From Sabellastarte sp. h YS-2021 (lineage: Eukaryota > Annelida > Polychaeta > Sabellida > Sabellidae), in contig OZ024928.1 in NCBI GenBank assembly GCA_964017235.1, forward strand, positions 82,703,566-82,767,565: a stretch of 64,000 bases of DNA, written 5' to 3'. The notes under the pieces were generated by a model. That model saw only the letters and a program-made list of their open reading frames with translations, did no database searches and was not told where the DNA came from. Both the position numbers and the translations under genes were made by a program. How positions within the stretch are numbered: position 1 is the first letter of the stretch; the number at the start of each line of letters is the position of its first letter. Below are positions 23,350 through 34,135 of this stretch, piece by piece.

Positions 23350-26300
23350 CTAGATTGGGCCAACTCGGCGCCAACATATCCCCAGACAGGTCATCACTCA
23401 CGCCACAGGTTTTGATCGGGAATTTTTAAAAACATAATTACCCATTATTATATGAACTTCAGCACATCAATCTACTCTGTTTATATCTTCCAAGGAAGAT
23501 GGTGTATCCCCAGACGCCGAATACATAACTCAAATTATATTTTCAATCTTCCTGCAATGATAACTCTAAACCTATTTTCAAAGTATTTAAATGATTGATG
23601 ATTGAATGTCCATTCTAAAATAATAATCCCAAAAGAGCATATCTGTTTCTATATTTGTTGACAAATAAAATATTATTTTTAACTCAACTCATCATACTTT
23701 TCAATCTTCCTTCAAAGTATTTAAATGATTGATGATTCAATGTCCATTCTAAAATTCATAATCCCAAAAGCGCATATCTGTTTCTATATTTGTTCACAAA
23801 TAAAATATTATTTAAAAAAAAATTATTTATATTATTATTTTATTATATTATTTTTAGAATTTGCAAATTGTTTTCAGTTATTCATTTCCTCTATACCTAT
23901 ATATGTGGTCCATATATATGCAACCTAAATATGTGACACAATCTCAGTTCTGACTCCCCTTTGTGTTATATGTAATGAAGCCCACCACCTCCCACCCCCA
24001 CCCCTCTCCCCTTCTCCACACCTCTCTCACTATTACACAAGATCTGCAACCCCATTGAGGTCTTTGTTTCTCATCTGATATCATTAAATACCTTTGTTTA
24101 TTTAGTGTCACTCAATATAGCTGGAGGTCCCAGAGGTGGGTGGGGGGAATCCGGGTGGGGGATGTGGGTTGGGACTTAGTTTAGTTTATTAGTTTATTAT
24201 AGTGACATGTATTATGTTGACAAGGATTATACAAAAACTATTGAAGTAATACCCAGCCCTATATGGGCTTATAAGTCACTTTAAATAGAGAGTTAATAAC
24301 AAACAGAGCAAACATATTTTGAGGTAAGATACAGTAAATAAAGACAGCAATTCAATACATAAAAATTAACAACATAATTTACTTTTTCTTTCTTGCCACA
24401 AATCAAAAATAAAATTAATAACCATATTGACATTCATATGAGTTAATACCCTTGATAATTGATCTATTAATAATTCAGATTTATCTATATTTAAAATTTT
24501 GAAATATTTCATACGAATCAGCTCTAAAGCTGGACAAACACAAACAAAATGTATCTCATCTTCTACAACTTTTTTACACAGTTTACATGTTCTCTCAAAG
24601 AGATGGAGTGCTACAGCATAAATGGTAAACAAACAATCTATATAAAAGGGGTACTCAAATACAAAAAGAATTGAGAATTTTAAGTATGTGATTATCAACT
24701 GAAATGAGTTCATAACTGTAGGAGCTGTGTCAAAATTAACTGAGGCAAGTTGAATAAAACTGGGCTAGTTGAGGGTTAAAAATCCCCTAGTTTTACTACA
24801 TACGGATATAATTTCATTAATATTGGGACTTAAGCTCACTTAAAGTGTCCATTTTGTCTACTTGAATATGTTTAACCGGCGTTTAACCAGTTTCATTTTA
24901 AAAAGTTAAAAACTCAGCAAGCAGAGGTATAACACACAAAAATAAGTTCTTAAAAGACTAAGATAGCCATAACATTATTAATATTCAAAATTTAAATAGA
25001 CAGGCATTTCCTTTTAAAAATTCAAAGATTTCAGCTCTATAACCCACATAGTTTGACAGTTACTGGGCTTTAAAGTGGCATAATGTCCATAAATTGGGTT
25101 TCTGTGGGCATTTTACAATTGTTAAAGAGACCTTAGCAATTAAACTACAGATCTGAAACTTTTTGGGGGACATACATAACAAACAAAAATTATATATAAT
25201 ACAGTTTAAGACTTGTCACACTAAGCATTTCCAAATAACAGGGCAAAATACGGAAAAAATGTCCAAAAAGGCACTTGGGCGAGTGTCTATGGCCCTCATA
25301 CACAGGTTAAATGTCTACTAAAAACCTTGATTTTCGCCATATGTAAAAAGGACATAATAATGCATTCCCAGATGGGATTTCAGCTCCATCAATCACATAG
25401 TTTAACAGTCACAGGGCTTAAAGGTGGCAAAAAGTCCAAATATTGGGTCTCTGTGGGCCTTTTAGAGATCTCGATGTGGCTTTCAAATTAAAGCTTCAGA
25501 CTTAAAATTTGTTACATACTAAGATTACACATAGAATATGTATCTAATAAAGTTTGAAACTTCTCAGACTTACCATTTCCAAGTTACAGAGCAAAATATG
25601 TGAAAAATGTCTTAAAAGGGTCACTCAGGTGGGTGTTTAAGGTCCTCATACACAGGTTAAATGTCTACTTGAAGCCTTGATTTTTGGCACATGTAAAAAG
25701 AACATAATAATGTATTCCCAGATGAGATTTCAGCTCTATCAGTCACATAGTTTAACAGTCACAGGCCTTAAAATTGGAGAAAAGTCCAAATACTGGGTCT
25801 TTATGGAGCCATCTAGAGACCTAAATGTGGCCTTCAAATTAAAGCTTCAGACTTAAAATTTGTCACATACTAAGATTACACATAGAATATGCATCTAATA
25901 CAGTTTGAAACTTCTTAGACTTACCATTTCCAAGTTACAGACCAAAATATGTGAAAAATGTCTAAAAATGGTCACTCGGGTGGGGATTTATGGTCCTCAT
26001 ACACAGGTTAAATGTCTTCTTAAAGCCTTAATTTTTGGCACATATATAAATAACATACTAATATCTTCCCAGATAGGATTTGAGCTCTATCACTCACATA
26101 GTTTGACAGTCACAGGGCTTAAAAGTAGCAAAAAGTCCAAATATTGGGTCTTTGGGAGCCTTTTAGAGACCTCAATTTGACCTTCAAAATTAAAGCTTCA
26201 GACTTAAAATCTGTTACATACTAAGATTACACACAGAATATATATCTAATACAGTTTGAAACTTCTCAGACTTACCATTTCCAAGTTACAGGGAAAAAGA

Positions 26301-27066
26301 TGTGAAAAATGTCTTATAAGGGTCACTCGGGTGGGTGTTTATGGTCCTGATACACAGGTTAACTGTCTATTAAAGGCCTAAATGTTGGGGCACATATAAG
26401 AAAACACATAGATATATTCCCAGATGATATTTAACTTAGATGAGAGACATAGTTTGAAAGCTACAGTGCTTGAAAGTGGCAAAAAGTGCATAAATTGGGT
26501 CTCTGTGGGCACTTTTGAGACCTTAAGTCGACCCCTTTGGGTAAACCTACAGCCCTAAAATTTTCTACAGACAAGGATTACATATCAAAGTTATACCTAG
26601 CACAGTTTGAGACTCATCAGAATTACCACTTCCAAATTATAGGGCAAAATATGTGAAAAGTATAGCAAAAAATCCCTAAGTGGGGGTATTTATAGGCCTC
26701 AAAGACAATTTTCTCCTCAACTTAAAGTCGTGATTTTCGGCACATGTACTAAGAACATATTAATGTGTTGTCAGGTAAAATTTCAGCCAGCTGAGCATCA
26801 TAGTTTGTGACCTACAGGGCTCTAAGTGGCCAAAAGTCCAATTTCTGACCTTAAGGTGGCCATAAGTTCTTTTTTACTGGGAGTTTAAGGTCACCTTAAA
26901 ATAGGGATCTTCCTTTGGGCACCCTTAACATGTGTACCAAGTTTGAAAAAAAAATATTAATTTGTTTTTGAGTTATCGCGTCCACAAGGAAATTTCTACG
27001 GCGGCGGCGGCGGCGGCGCGACGGACCTGAATCCAATATATCCCCGACTTTCGTCTGGGGATATAA
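23350..27066 (-). mobile_element. H1 Helentron-like element, copy 3 (inside the hAT)
   Basis: Complete by the same criteria as copy 2: CTAGATTGG start, subterminal ATATCCCCAGAC, ~350-bp core units, (CGG)6, and the final hairpin TATATCCCC/GGGGATATA. It follows copies 2 and 4 closely, including most core substitutions, which suggests recent spread. Relative to copies 2 and 4 it has extra sequence at about 24,172-24,610 resembling a LINE fragment. Confidence 0.88.
24172..24610 (-). mobile_element. LINE 3'-end fragment inside H1 copy 3
   Basis: The minus strand encodes RTCKLCKKVVEDEIHF..CVCPAL..IRMKYF. This is a C-x2-C-x8-H-x4-C box of the kind found at the C-terminus of many non-LTR retrotransposon ORF2 proteins. 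A 3' region ending in repeated TAAAC/TAATAAAC follows. Copies 2 and 4 lack this block. Copy 1 shares only its right edge ('aaagagat(a/g)gagtgctacagca'), so the older H1 form may have contained it and copies 2 and 4 lost it. Confidence 0.7.
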
Positions 27067-27725
27067 TAATGGGATCCAAGTCCAACCATTTGCTTTATTT
27101 CTTGTCGGCCACTTTTTCGCATTCAAAACAGTATTACATGGAAGAAATGTAAAATAAAAAAAGACTTCTGTACATTCAAAACACAGTTGTTTATATAAAA
27201 ACGGAGTCACATGACCTATCATAAAAGCATTAACTGCTGCTCGAATGTAGTTTCGGAATTGAAACTTCATTTTTATTTCAGGTTGGTAAGTGAATTTTAT
27301 TAACATAAAATTATTAACTACTGTGTGAAAATATTGTATTCTTATTTATTTAAAGAGTGCATGTCACTATATAGCCAATATACACCGTTTTAAGGACTCG
27401 GAATTAAGTAACTATTTTGATATACTGACGATTTTCAAAGGGTCCCGGCATTTGACAGTGCATAAACAACCAAAATAAACGACAAATAAAATGCTATAAA
27501 TGTTGGACAAGGGCGAGAAAAACAATATTCTTGTGCATTTTAATTGAATAGTTTAATTTTTAGGTGTATTTATGAAGTGGAGATACGTCTGTACTCGGTC
27601 ACCCAACGTGGGCGATATTTACAGCAATAATGCCTAGATTCGGGTACTCGGGTATGTGATTTCGGATTCGGGTAAGTATTCAGGGTTCGGGTACCCGGAT
27701 ATCCGGATACCCGTTGAGAACACTA

Positions 27726-27733
27726 GTTCTTAG
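27726..27733. repeat. 8-bp target-site duplication, right copy
   Basis: GTTCTTAG, identical to 23201-23208. Both copies are in the same gag reading frame. Confidence 0.92.
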
Positions 27734-28259
27734 AGATCAAAGCTTGAGAGTCAATAGGCTTGACAGCTGAGACTGGGGTAGAGAAAACGTTACCCCGCGA
27801 TAGAAGAGCCTCCATCCGGGCGAACTGCTCCGACCATTTATCAGAGATAGCCAACAACTGATCTGAAGTGACATAGTTCATTGTTGGAGCAGCGGATGAG
27901 GAAGACGGCATAGTAGAGGGAGGTGAATCTTCATGCTGCGCAGAAGGCTGCGCAGACGCATTAGATGGAGGTTGGAACGTAGGTTCTGAGTCCACTGTAC
28001 TAATGACTGTTACTTCCTTAGGGGACACCAATAACCCCGCCTTCTTATCCTTACGGATTCTGTAAGTGGGTGTAGCCAGTAATTCACATTGTGACTCTGA
28101 AAACCCATCACATACAGCACAAGGTTTCTTTAAAACACACTTGTCTTCACCAATCAGTTTATCGCGACACCTCGCGCACTTGTCGTGCATATCAAAGCTG
28201 GCCATTACATGACCGCAAGAACCCCTTCGCTGGCCTTTCTTATCTCCTGGAGATGCCAT
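27726..28259 (-). CDS. DIRS copy A gag, N-terminal part with zinc-binding box (interrupted)
   Basis: The first ATG is at 28259. Residues 15-50 contain Cys15, His17, His25, Cys28, Cys31, Cys41, Cys47 and Cys50. The same spacing occurs in copy B (Cys16, His18, His26, Cys29, Cys32, Cys42, Cys49, Cys52), so a zinc-binding module is conserved at the gag N-terminus. It is followed by a Ser/Pro-rich linker and a short helix (LLAISDKWSEQFARMEALLS). The frame stops exactly in the hAT end. I infer a nucleocapsid-like, nucleic-acid- or protein-binding role from position only. Confidence 0.85.
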
Positions 28260-28299
28260 GATACTTGAACAATAAAACTACTACAAATATTTTCACCAA

Positions 28300-28561
28300 A
28301 CTGTAGTTAATACGACAATAAAATTCAAATAAAAGTTTCTCTTAAAAACACAAGCGTTTACACACGCGCCAAACAAAAAGAGGAAGAGCGCATGCGCAGT
28401 ACACCGGCAGGCAGGCTACACAGCCACCTGGCGAGTAGACAGGAGGCTACCGGTCCCGGCCAGAGCCCAGCTCAGGACGTTTTTTTCTAACGTTTGGCGA
28501 GACCAGCAAGGCGCCGGACAATTGCATCTGTCCACTAGGTAAGATGTATTAACGCAATAAA
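28300..28561 (-). promoter_or_regulatory. Right terminal repeat / probable promoter region of DIRS copy A
   Basis: The terminus reads (inverse) ATTTTATTGCGTTAATACAT, matching the second half of the internal complementary region of copy C (7464-7498). The region is GC-rich against AT-rich flanks and contains GCGCATGCGC (28388-28397), a perfect match to the NRF-1 consensus, about 130 bp upstream of the gag ATG. DIRS terminal repeats carry the promoter in studied elements, so a promoter here is likely but unproven. Confidence 0.6.
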
Positions 28562-29587
28562 ATAGGTGGATTGCATACAGGAAAACACATTATCATGTGT
28601 AATTGTCCACCCATGATGATTGGAAAGGCTACAAGTCATTTAATGAAAAGATGAAAATGTAACCGTTGAGTCTGCTGATAAACTGGGGGTCAAAAATTTC
28701 GACGAAATCGCTCTATCTCACATCGTTTCCAAGATAAATGCATTTTTGCGTTTTGCACAGAAATTCAAGATGGCCACCAAAAATGATAGGAAAACGATTT
28801 TGGGAAAAGTCACCAGTTGACTCTGCTGATACCCTGGGGGTAAAACAATTTTGACGCAATTGCTATATCTCACACCGTTGCCGAGATAAATGCATTTTTA
28901 CGTTTTACACAGAAACTCAAGATGGCCAGGAAAACAATTTTTGGGAAATCTTGCCCGTCGACTCTGGGGATACCCTGGTGCTCAAAAATTTTGACGAAAT
29001 CACTCTATCTCGCACCGTTTCCAAGATATTTACACTTTTTTATTTTCCGCTAAAATCCAAAATGGCCGCCATAAGTTGTGAACATTTAAATTTTTCATTT
29101 TACCCAGGATAATTATTACCCTTTGGGTCGAAAATTTGCTCAAAATCGCTCTATCTGTAATGGTTTCTGAGATATAAGCAAAATACTCAAAAGTAGTATT
29201 GAAAATAGCCAATAAAGTACCTAAATGTCTATTACTCGTTTACTTACAGAGCTATCAGTCCCAAATGCAATACCAAGCAAGCTATAGACATAACAATCTT
29301 ATATTCCCAATTTTATTAAAATATCTTGAATCACTTTCCCTTAAATGCACGGAAACCAAAAGGTACAGAAAATAGGTATACTTGGGCATTACTCAGTAAG
29401 CAAAAGAGCTACAGCAGCTGAAAGCAATCCTTAGCAAGACACTGACCCAATAATCCTGCACACCAACTTTGGTGAAGACAGCTTCAATACTTTTCCTTAA
29501 AATGAGAGGAAACGATGTGTGACGCCAGACATCGGAAAAAGCAAAAATAATATGTCCACCCCCACCGGGGGGTGGACATAATAAATT
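28562..29587 (-). mobile_element. H5 Helentron-like element with AAGATGG repeats
   Basis: Ends in a perfect hairpin at 29551-29580 (13-bp arms TATGTCCACCCCC / GGGGGTGGACATA, loop ACCG). The inverted partner of GGGTGGACA (29570-29578) lies near the other side as TGTCCACCC (28604-28612). Between them are about four diverged ~130-bp units, each with 'caagatggcc', 'gctctatctc' and 'gagataaatgcatttt'. It abuts DIRS copy A exactly, so its left terminus may have been cut by the DIRS insertion. No coding capacity. Confidence 0.7.
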
Positions 29588-29893
29588 GGCGAATAGATGG
29601 TTCAGAATCACTCTCAGTATTAAAAACTTTGAAATTTCCCACAATTTTCGATGTCTTGGAATGTTTTGTTTCAGTATCTCCATAAGGACGATCTTAATTC
29701 TGTGAAACCAACAATACTGAGTCATCCTTCTTTTTAATAAATATTCATTTTTAGAACTAATTATGGGGTTACACGCAACCCGCCTAAATATCTGCCTTTT
29801 TAATTTTATTTCTTTATTTATTTTAAAAGAAAATGGAGATCTGTTGTGACTGCAAAATGCACAATGACAGATGTACTTCACCCCGTCACTTAC
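29588..29893 (-). other. STIP1 intron segment
   Basis: About 300 bp between the H5 hairpin and the next STIP1 exon. No repeat or gene recognised. The open frame at 29393-29881 on minus spans an intron and a transposon end and is chance. Confidence 0.5.
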
Positions 29894-30020
29894 CAGCTTT
29901 GTTAGTGTAAAACGTTATATTTGTGGGGTCCAACTCAATAGCTTTGTCATAATGTTCTATCGCAGCCTCAAAATCTTTCTTTTTATAAGCCTCATTGCCT
30001 TTTGTTTTTTCTTCTTGAGC
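29894..30020 (-). CDS. STIP1: STIP1/HOP exon: first repeat of TPR2A
   Basis: Seen: acceptor ATTATTACAG just above 30020 and donor GTAAG at 29893-29889. It encodes [19 protein letters not shown], then [12 protein letters not shown] and FYTNKA, the first TPR of the Hsp90-binding TPR2A domain. The clamp Lys and Asn (K-x3-N in KTKGN) and the following Tyr-Thr-Asn are present. Length is 127 nt, starting in phase 0 and ending one base into the split Ala codon completed at 6797. Very strong match to the family. Confidence 0.96.
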
Positions 30021-30480
30021 CTGTAATAATGGAAAGCAAAATAGTTGTATCACAAGGAAAGAGGATTAATCTCAGGGCTTGAAATGTAGTCCTTTTTAAG
30101 AGAATGTCTACTTATCAAAGCTCTTCAGAAAGGGGTTAATGTCTGTATTTTGTTTCAACACATTGGCAAAACATGATAAACATTAAGGCAGTTAATGCCC
30201 CGTTTATATCCCTGTTTCCCTCTTATAAGTTTGCCTCCTGATAATGGGGAGATATCCTCTCCACGGGCCTTACAACCTATCTGTTCAGTGCTATCATCAA
30301 TCTCTCCAGTGTCAATCAATCGTCTTGTCCTCTCTTTTCATGATAACCAACCTTTTGTCCCAAATTAACATTGTGTGTTGACACATCGTAACTTAAACGA
30401 CTTAAAGCAAATGAGAAATTATATTTCATGACATATAAAAAGTACATCTATGGCACAGGTTCAAAAATTATTGGCAGTAT
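30021..30480 (-). other. STIP1 intron segment
   Basis: AT-rich intron, no gene or element recognised. Confidence 0.5.
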
Positions 30481-30980
30481 AGATTTGAAAACTATCCATG
30501 ATTAATACATAGCTACAGTGCTTAAAGTGGCAAAAAGTCCATAAACTGGATCTCTGTGGGAATTTTGAGACCTTAAAGTGATCTTACAATTAAAGCTACA
30601 GACCTCAAACCTTTCCACAAAGTTCACATGTGAAAGTTATATCTAATACAGTCTGAGACTGGTCAGATCAACTATTTTCCAAGTTAAAGAGCAAAATACG
30701 TGAAAGAAGTACCAAAAAGTCCTCTGGTGGGATCTTTATGTGCCTCAAATATAGTTTTGACCTCAAAGTCTTGATTTTTGACACATGTAAGAACATATTT
30801 TTGTGTTTTCAGGTAAAGGTTTAGTATCATGAGCCTCATTGTGACCTACAGGCCTTTAAGTAGCCAAAGCTCCATTTCTGACTTAAGGTGGCCATAACTT
30901 CTTTATTGTTGAGAGTTTACTGTCACCTTGAAATAGGGAATTCCTCTGACCATCGTTAACGTGTTAAACTTATGAAAGTA
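30481..30980 (-). mobile_element. Solo H1-like core fragment
   Basis: Contains 'agctacagtgcttaaagtgg', 'aaaaagtccataaactgg', 'tctctgtggg' and near its right end 'ggtggccataacttct', in the order of the last ~500 bp of the H1 core (compare 16095-16130 and 16855-16930). It is clearly diverged and stops before the CGG run and hairpin. It lies about 45 bp from the donor of the exon at 31024-31228. Confidence 0.7.
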
Positions 30981-31023
30981 TTACATTAGTTTTTTTTGCT
31001 GTAAAAATAGAAATTTGGTACAC

Positions 31024-31228
31024 CTTCTCCTGATCAGAACTAGCAGTATCCATTGGTTCTGGTTGTGAGCTTTTACTGGTGGCTGGCTCCTTCTGTTCTT
31101 GTTTCCCTTCCATTTCTCCAACTCCATTCATTGCAGTCTGCATAGGGACGTTTTCATCCGCCATCTCCATCTGCACTCCAAGTAGTGACCCCAGAGTGGT
31201 CATAACTCTTGAATCCTGAATATGTTGT
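31024..31228 (-). CDS. STIP1: STIP1/HOP exon: end of DP1 and acidic linker
   Basis: Seen: acceptor CTGTACAG just above 31228 and donor GT at 31022-31023. It encodes (G)QHIQDSRVMTTLGSLLG, the conserved end of the DP1 domain, then a Met/Glu/Gln/Pro-rich linker with SSQPEPMDTAS. The family has the same order: LQDPR.MTTL..LLG followed by a variable acidic linker ahead of TPR2A. A second AG nearer the exon (31213) would destroy the frame, so I chose the upstream one. It accepts the two-base overhang of the exon at 35394-35544 and ends in phase 0 (205 nt). Confidence 0.94.
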
Positions 31229-31311
31229 CTGTACAGCAACAGATACAAAGAAACACAAATTTTCCCATAAAGATTCATCTCCATGTCAACTAATGACGCC
31301 TGAATGGACAT

Positions 31312-31611
31312 ACTATAAAAAATAACATTGGAGATGCCGGTACTGCACAACCCGGGGAAATAGTTTTCAACACTATGAGATATTGAAAAATAGCATCATA
31401 GATGCCCGTACCCCACAGTCTGCTTAAATAGTTTTCAACACAAAGAAATTTAGAAGCAGTGAAACGGTACAAAGATCTGGATACTTTCAGAGCAGTTTCA
31501 GTTATATAAAGGTCCAAATAATGCTTAGGTAGAAAAAATAAAAGAAAGAAAACTTATGTAAAGATAAAGTATTAAATCAAGACATTGCAATAGCAGGACG
31601 ACAGCATTAAA
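31312..31611. mobile_element. Two stacked H3 left ends
   Basis: The H3 start phrase ('aatagcatca(t/g)agatgcccgtaccccacag') or its variant appears near 31,318 and 31,388 and again at 31,612. Each is followed by 'atagttttcaacac' and 'gagatat'. The first is cut after ~70 bp and the second after ~220 bp by the next start, as if successive copies landed at or near the same end. Confidence 0.7.
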
Positions 31612-32799
31612 CTAAAAATAGCATCAGAGATGCCCGTACCCCACAGCCTAGGGAAATATTTTTCAACACCATGAGATATAGAAATAGTATAACAGTGCAA
31701 AGTTCAAGATACTTTCAGAGCAGTGTCAGTTATATTAAGGTCCAAATAATGCTTAAGTAGAGAAAATAGTATCTAAGGAAAAGAAATGTACGTAAAGATG
31801 AAGTATTAAAACAAAAGAATTCAATAATAAAATGACAGCACTTATCAGTAAACCAAAAATGGCCAAATTATGGTTTGAATGTTTTGAATATTACCCATGC
31901 ATACAGAAGTGGCAATACATTCAATGAATGCTTATGTGTGGTGTTGGAGAAAAGCCTGTGGCTCATTTGATGAAATTCCATCTGTTACAATGGGAACTTG
32001 CAAAAGGAAATTCTTAATGAATTCTAATATGACTTTAACAGTGCTTAATCTGCATTAACAGACAGACCCAAAGGTGCAACAAGATTTTAAAGGTCAATAC
32101 AGCAAGGTCAAAGGTCAATCAGTGTCACACCATGACGTGGCACACCTAAAACCCTCAACCAATGTCCCTACCAAGTATAAACTTCCTACACCTTACAGTC
32201 TCTGAGATATAGCCTGGACAAGATTTTATAGGTCAAGGTCACTACAGCAATGTCAAAGGTCAAATCAAGGTCACACTATGAAATAGCACACCTACACCCC
32301 CTAACCAATGTCCCTACCAAGTATCAACTTCCTACACCTTACGGTTTCCAAGATATAGCCCGGACCAGGTTTTATAGGTCAAGTTCAATACAGCAAGGTC
32401 AAAGGTCAAATCAAGGTCACACCATGATGTTGCACACCTACTACCCCCAACCAATGTCCTCACCAAGTATCACCTTCCTACACCTTACAGTTTCTGAAAT
32501 ATAGCCCGGACAAGATTTTATACGTCAAGGTCACTATGGCAAAGGTCAAAGGTCAAATCAAGGTCACACTATGAGGTTGCACATCTACACCCCCTAACCA
32601 ATGTCCCTACCAAGTATCAACTTCCTACACCTTACAGTTGCTGAGATATAGCCCGGACAAGGTTTTATAGGTCAAGGTCACTACGGCAAGGTCAAAGGTC
32701 AAATCAAGGTCAGACCATGATGTTGCACACATACAACTCCTAACCAATGTTCCTACCAAGTATCAACTTCCTACACCTCACAGTTTCCGAGATATAGCC

Positions 32800-33200
32800 T
32801 AGTGAGTGGAATCGCCTCAATTTTCGTGGTCGATTATTCGTCCATTTTTCCGACCGATGATCGACCCATGATCGACTTTTTTACTCCACTATAAGGCAAT
32901 ATACTCATGAAACACTTTCCGGGATGAAGTATTTGTTAATACAGTAAGAATAACAGTGTTCCGACATTTAGAAGATTTAGTAGGCGGTAGTTATAAACAA
33001 ACACAAAATTTGTGAGAAATCTATTGATATATTAAAGGAAAGTTTAGAAAACTGCTTAAAATATGAAAAAAATACATGGATATTGAGACACATAAAGGAG
33101 GGTAATATTTAATCGATTTATAGAAGTTGTCAGTGACCGAACGCAATTGTACCATGACACCAACGATTGATCGAACATTGGTCTAATCGTCCACCCACTA
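32800..33200. mobile_element. hAT-type MITE (401 bp) inside the H3 core
   Basis: The ends TAGTGAGTGGA and TCCACCCACTA form an imperfect inverted repeat (10 of 11). The flanking 8-bp duplication ATATAGCC lies at 32792-32799 and 33201-33208, and that octamer is part of the normal satellite unit (gagATATAGCCcgg), which supports the insertion. The ATCGATC-rich interior carries no open frame of note. Confidence 0.85.
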
Positions 33201-33349
33201 ATATAGCCCAGACAAGATTTTATAGGTCAAGGTCACTACGGCAAGGTCAAAGGTCAAACCATGACGTTGCACACCTACACCCCCTAACCAATGTTCCTAC
33301 CAAGTATCAACTTCCTACACCTTACGGTTTCCGAGATATAGCCTATAAG

Positions 33350-34135
33350 GTGGTTTCACATTGCAAACCTCTAGGACCAACAATAAACAAGTTATAAGCA
33401 CTTTTAAGTTTGGGTATCCTCGTATGACTTTGAGGGGCCCAAGGTCAAATCTGATTAAATCAAAAGATTAGCAGTTCATGATTTCCTATAGGTTGGTTTA
33501 TCATCCCAAACCTCCAGGACCAATATTAAGCAAGTTACAAGCACTTTTAAGTTTGTTTATCCTCATTTGACCTTGAAGGAGGGGTCCAAGGTCAAATCTT
33601 ACCATACCAGAAGATTCCAAGTTCATGATTTCCTATAGGCTGGTTTACCATCCCAAATCTCTTGGACCAATATTAAGCGAGTTATAAGCACTTTTAAGTT
33701 TGTTTATCCTCGTTTGACCTTGAAGGAGGGGTCCAAGGTCAAATCTGACCACATCAAAAGATTCACAGCACATGATTTCCTATAGGTTGGTTTCACACTG
33801 CAAAACTCTAGGACCAATAATAAGGGAGATATAACCACTTTTAAAGCCCACTATGTGGGTTACTTTGGCACTCCGTAGATGACCTTGAATTAAGAGCTTC
33901 AGCCAGTAGAAAAATGTATATAATTTTCAAAGAAATTCCCACGGCGGCCATCTTGATTTTCAGAATGAGGCTAATTTCCTTCCCAGAGAAGTTTACCTCC
34001 CAATGAAGATATCCTGCAAATTTGGTGAACCTAGCCAATGTAGTTTTCCTCTTAGAGCGTTAACGCCGAAAATCTCTACGCGCAGCGGCGTAGTGAACAC
34101 TAAACCAAAGTATGCCTCTGGTGGATACAATAAAT
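33350..34135. repeat. ~140-bp repeat array and Helentron-like end nested in H3
   Basis: About three to four units with 'tcctataggttggttt', 'ccaatattaag', 'agcacttttaagtttgttta' and 'tccaaggtcaaatctgac', spaced roughly 140 bp, to about 33,850. Beyond it lie 'cggcggccatcttga' and a small hairpin CTACGC/GCGTAG (34076-34093), after which the H3 units resume at 34,136. This looks like another Helentron-like family inserted into H3, but its termini are not firmly placed. Confidence 0.55.

Larger units (their letters stand above)
23209..27725. mobile_element. hAT transposon (non-autonomous) inside the gag of DIRS copy A
   Basis: The terminal inverted repeats are TAGTGTTCTCAA at 23209-23220 and TTGAGAACACTA at 27714-27725. 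The 8-bp target duplication GTTCTTAG lies at 23201-23208 and 27726-27733. TAGTGTTCTC-type ends with 8-bp duplications are typical of the hAT superfamily. Without the H1 copy nested at 23350-27066 the element is only about 800 bp and has no transposase frame, so it is MITE-like. It has CGGGTA/TTCGGG-rich subterminal repeats (27,640-27,712), possible transposase-binding sites. Its last three bases supply the stop codon that ends the gag start. Confidence 0.92.
19164..28561 (-). mobile_element. DIRS-type retrotransposon copy A (3'-truncated, with nested insertions)
   Basis: A minus-strand element. The right terminal region is 28300-28561, the start of gag 27726-28259, the rest of gag 21505-23203, and RT, RNase H and the N-terminal recombinase 19165-21498. 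The 3' part (recombinase C-terminus, internal complementary region, left terminal repeat) is missing because the element stops at 19,164 against H1. The gag gene is split by a hAT element (23209-27725). Without that insertion the remaining length is about 4.9 kb. Differences from copy B are large, so A and B are distinct families or lineages. Confidence 0.88.
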
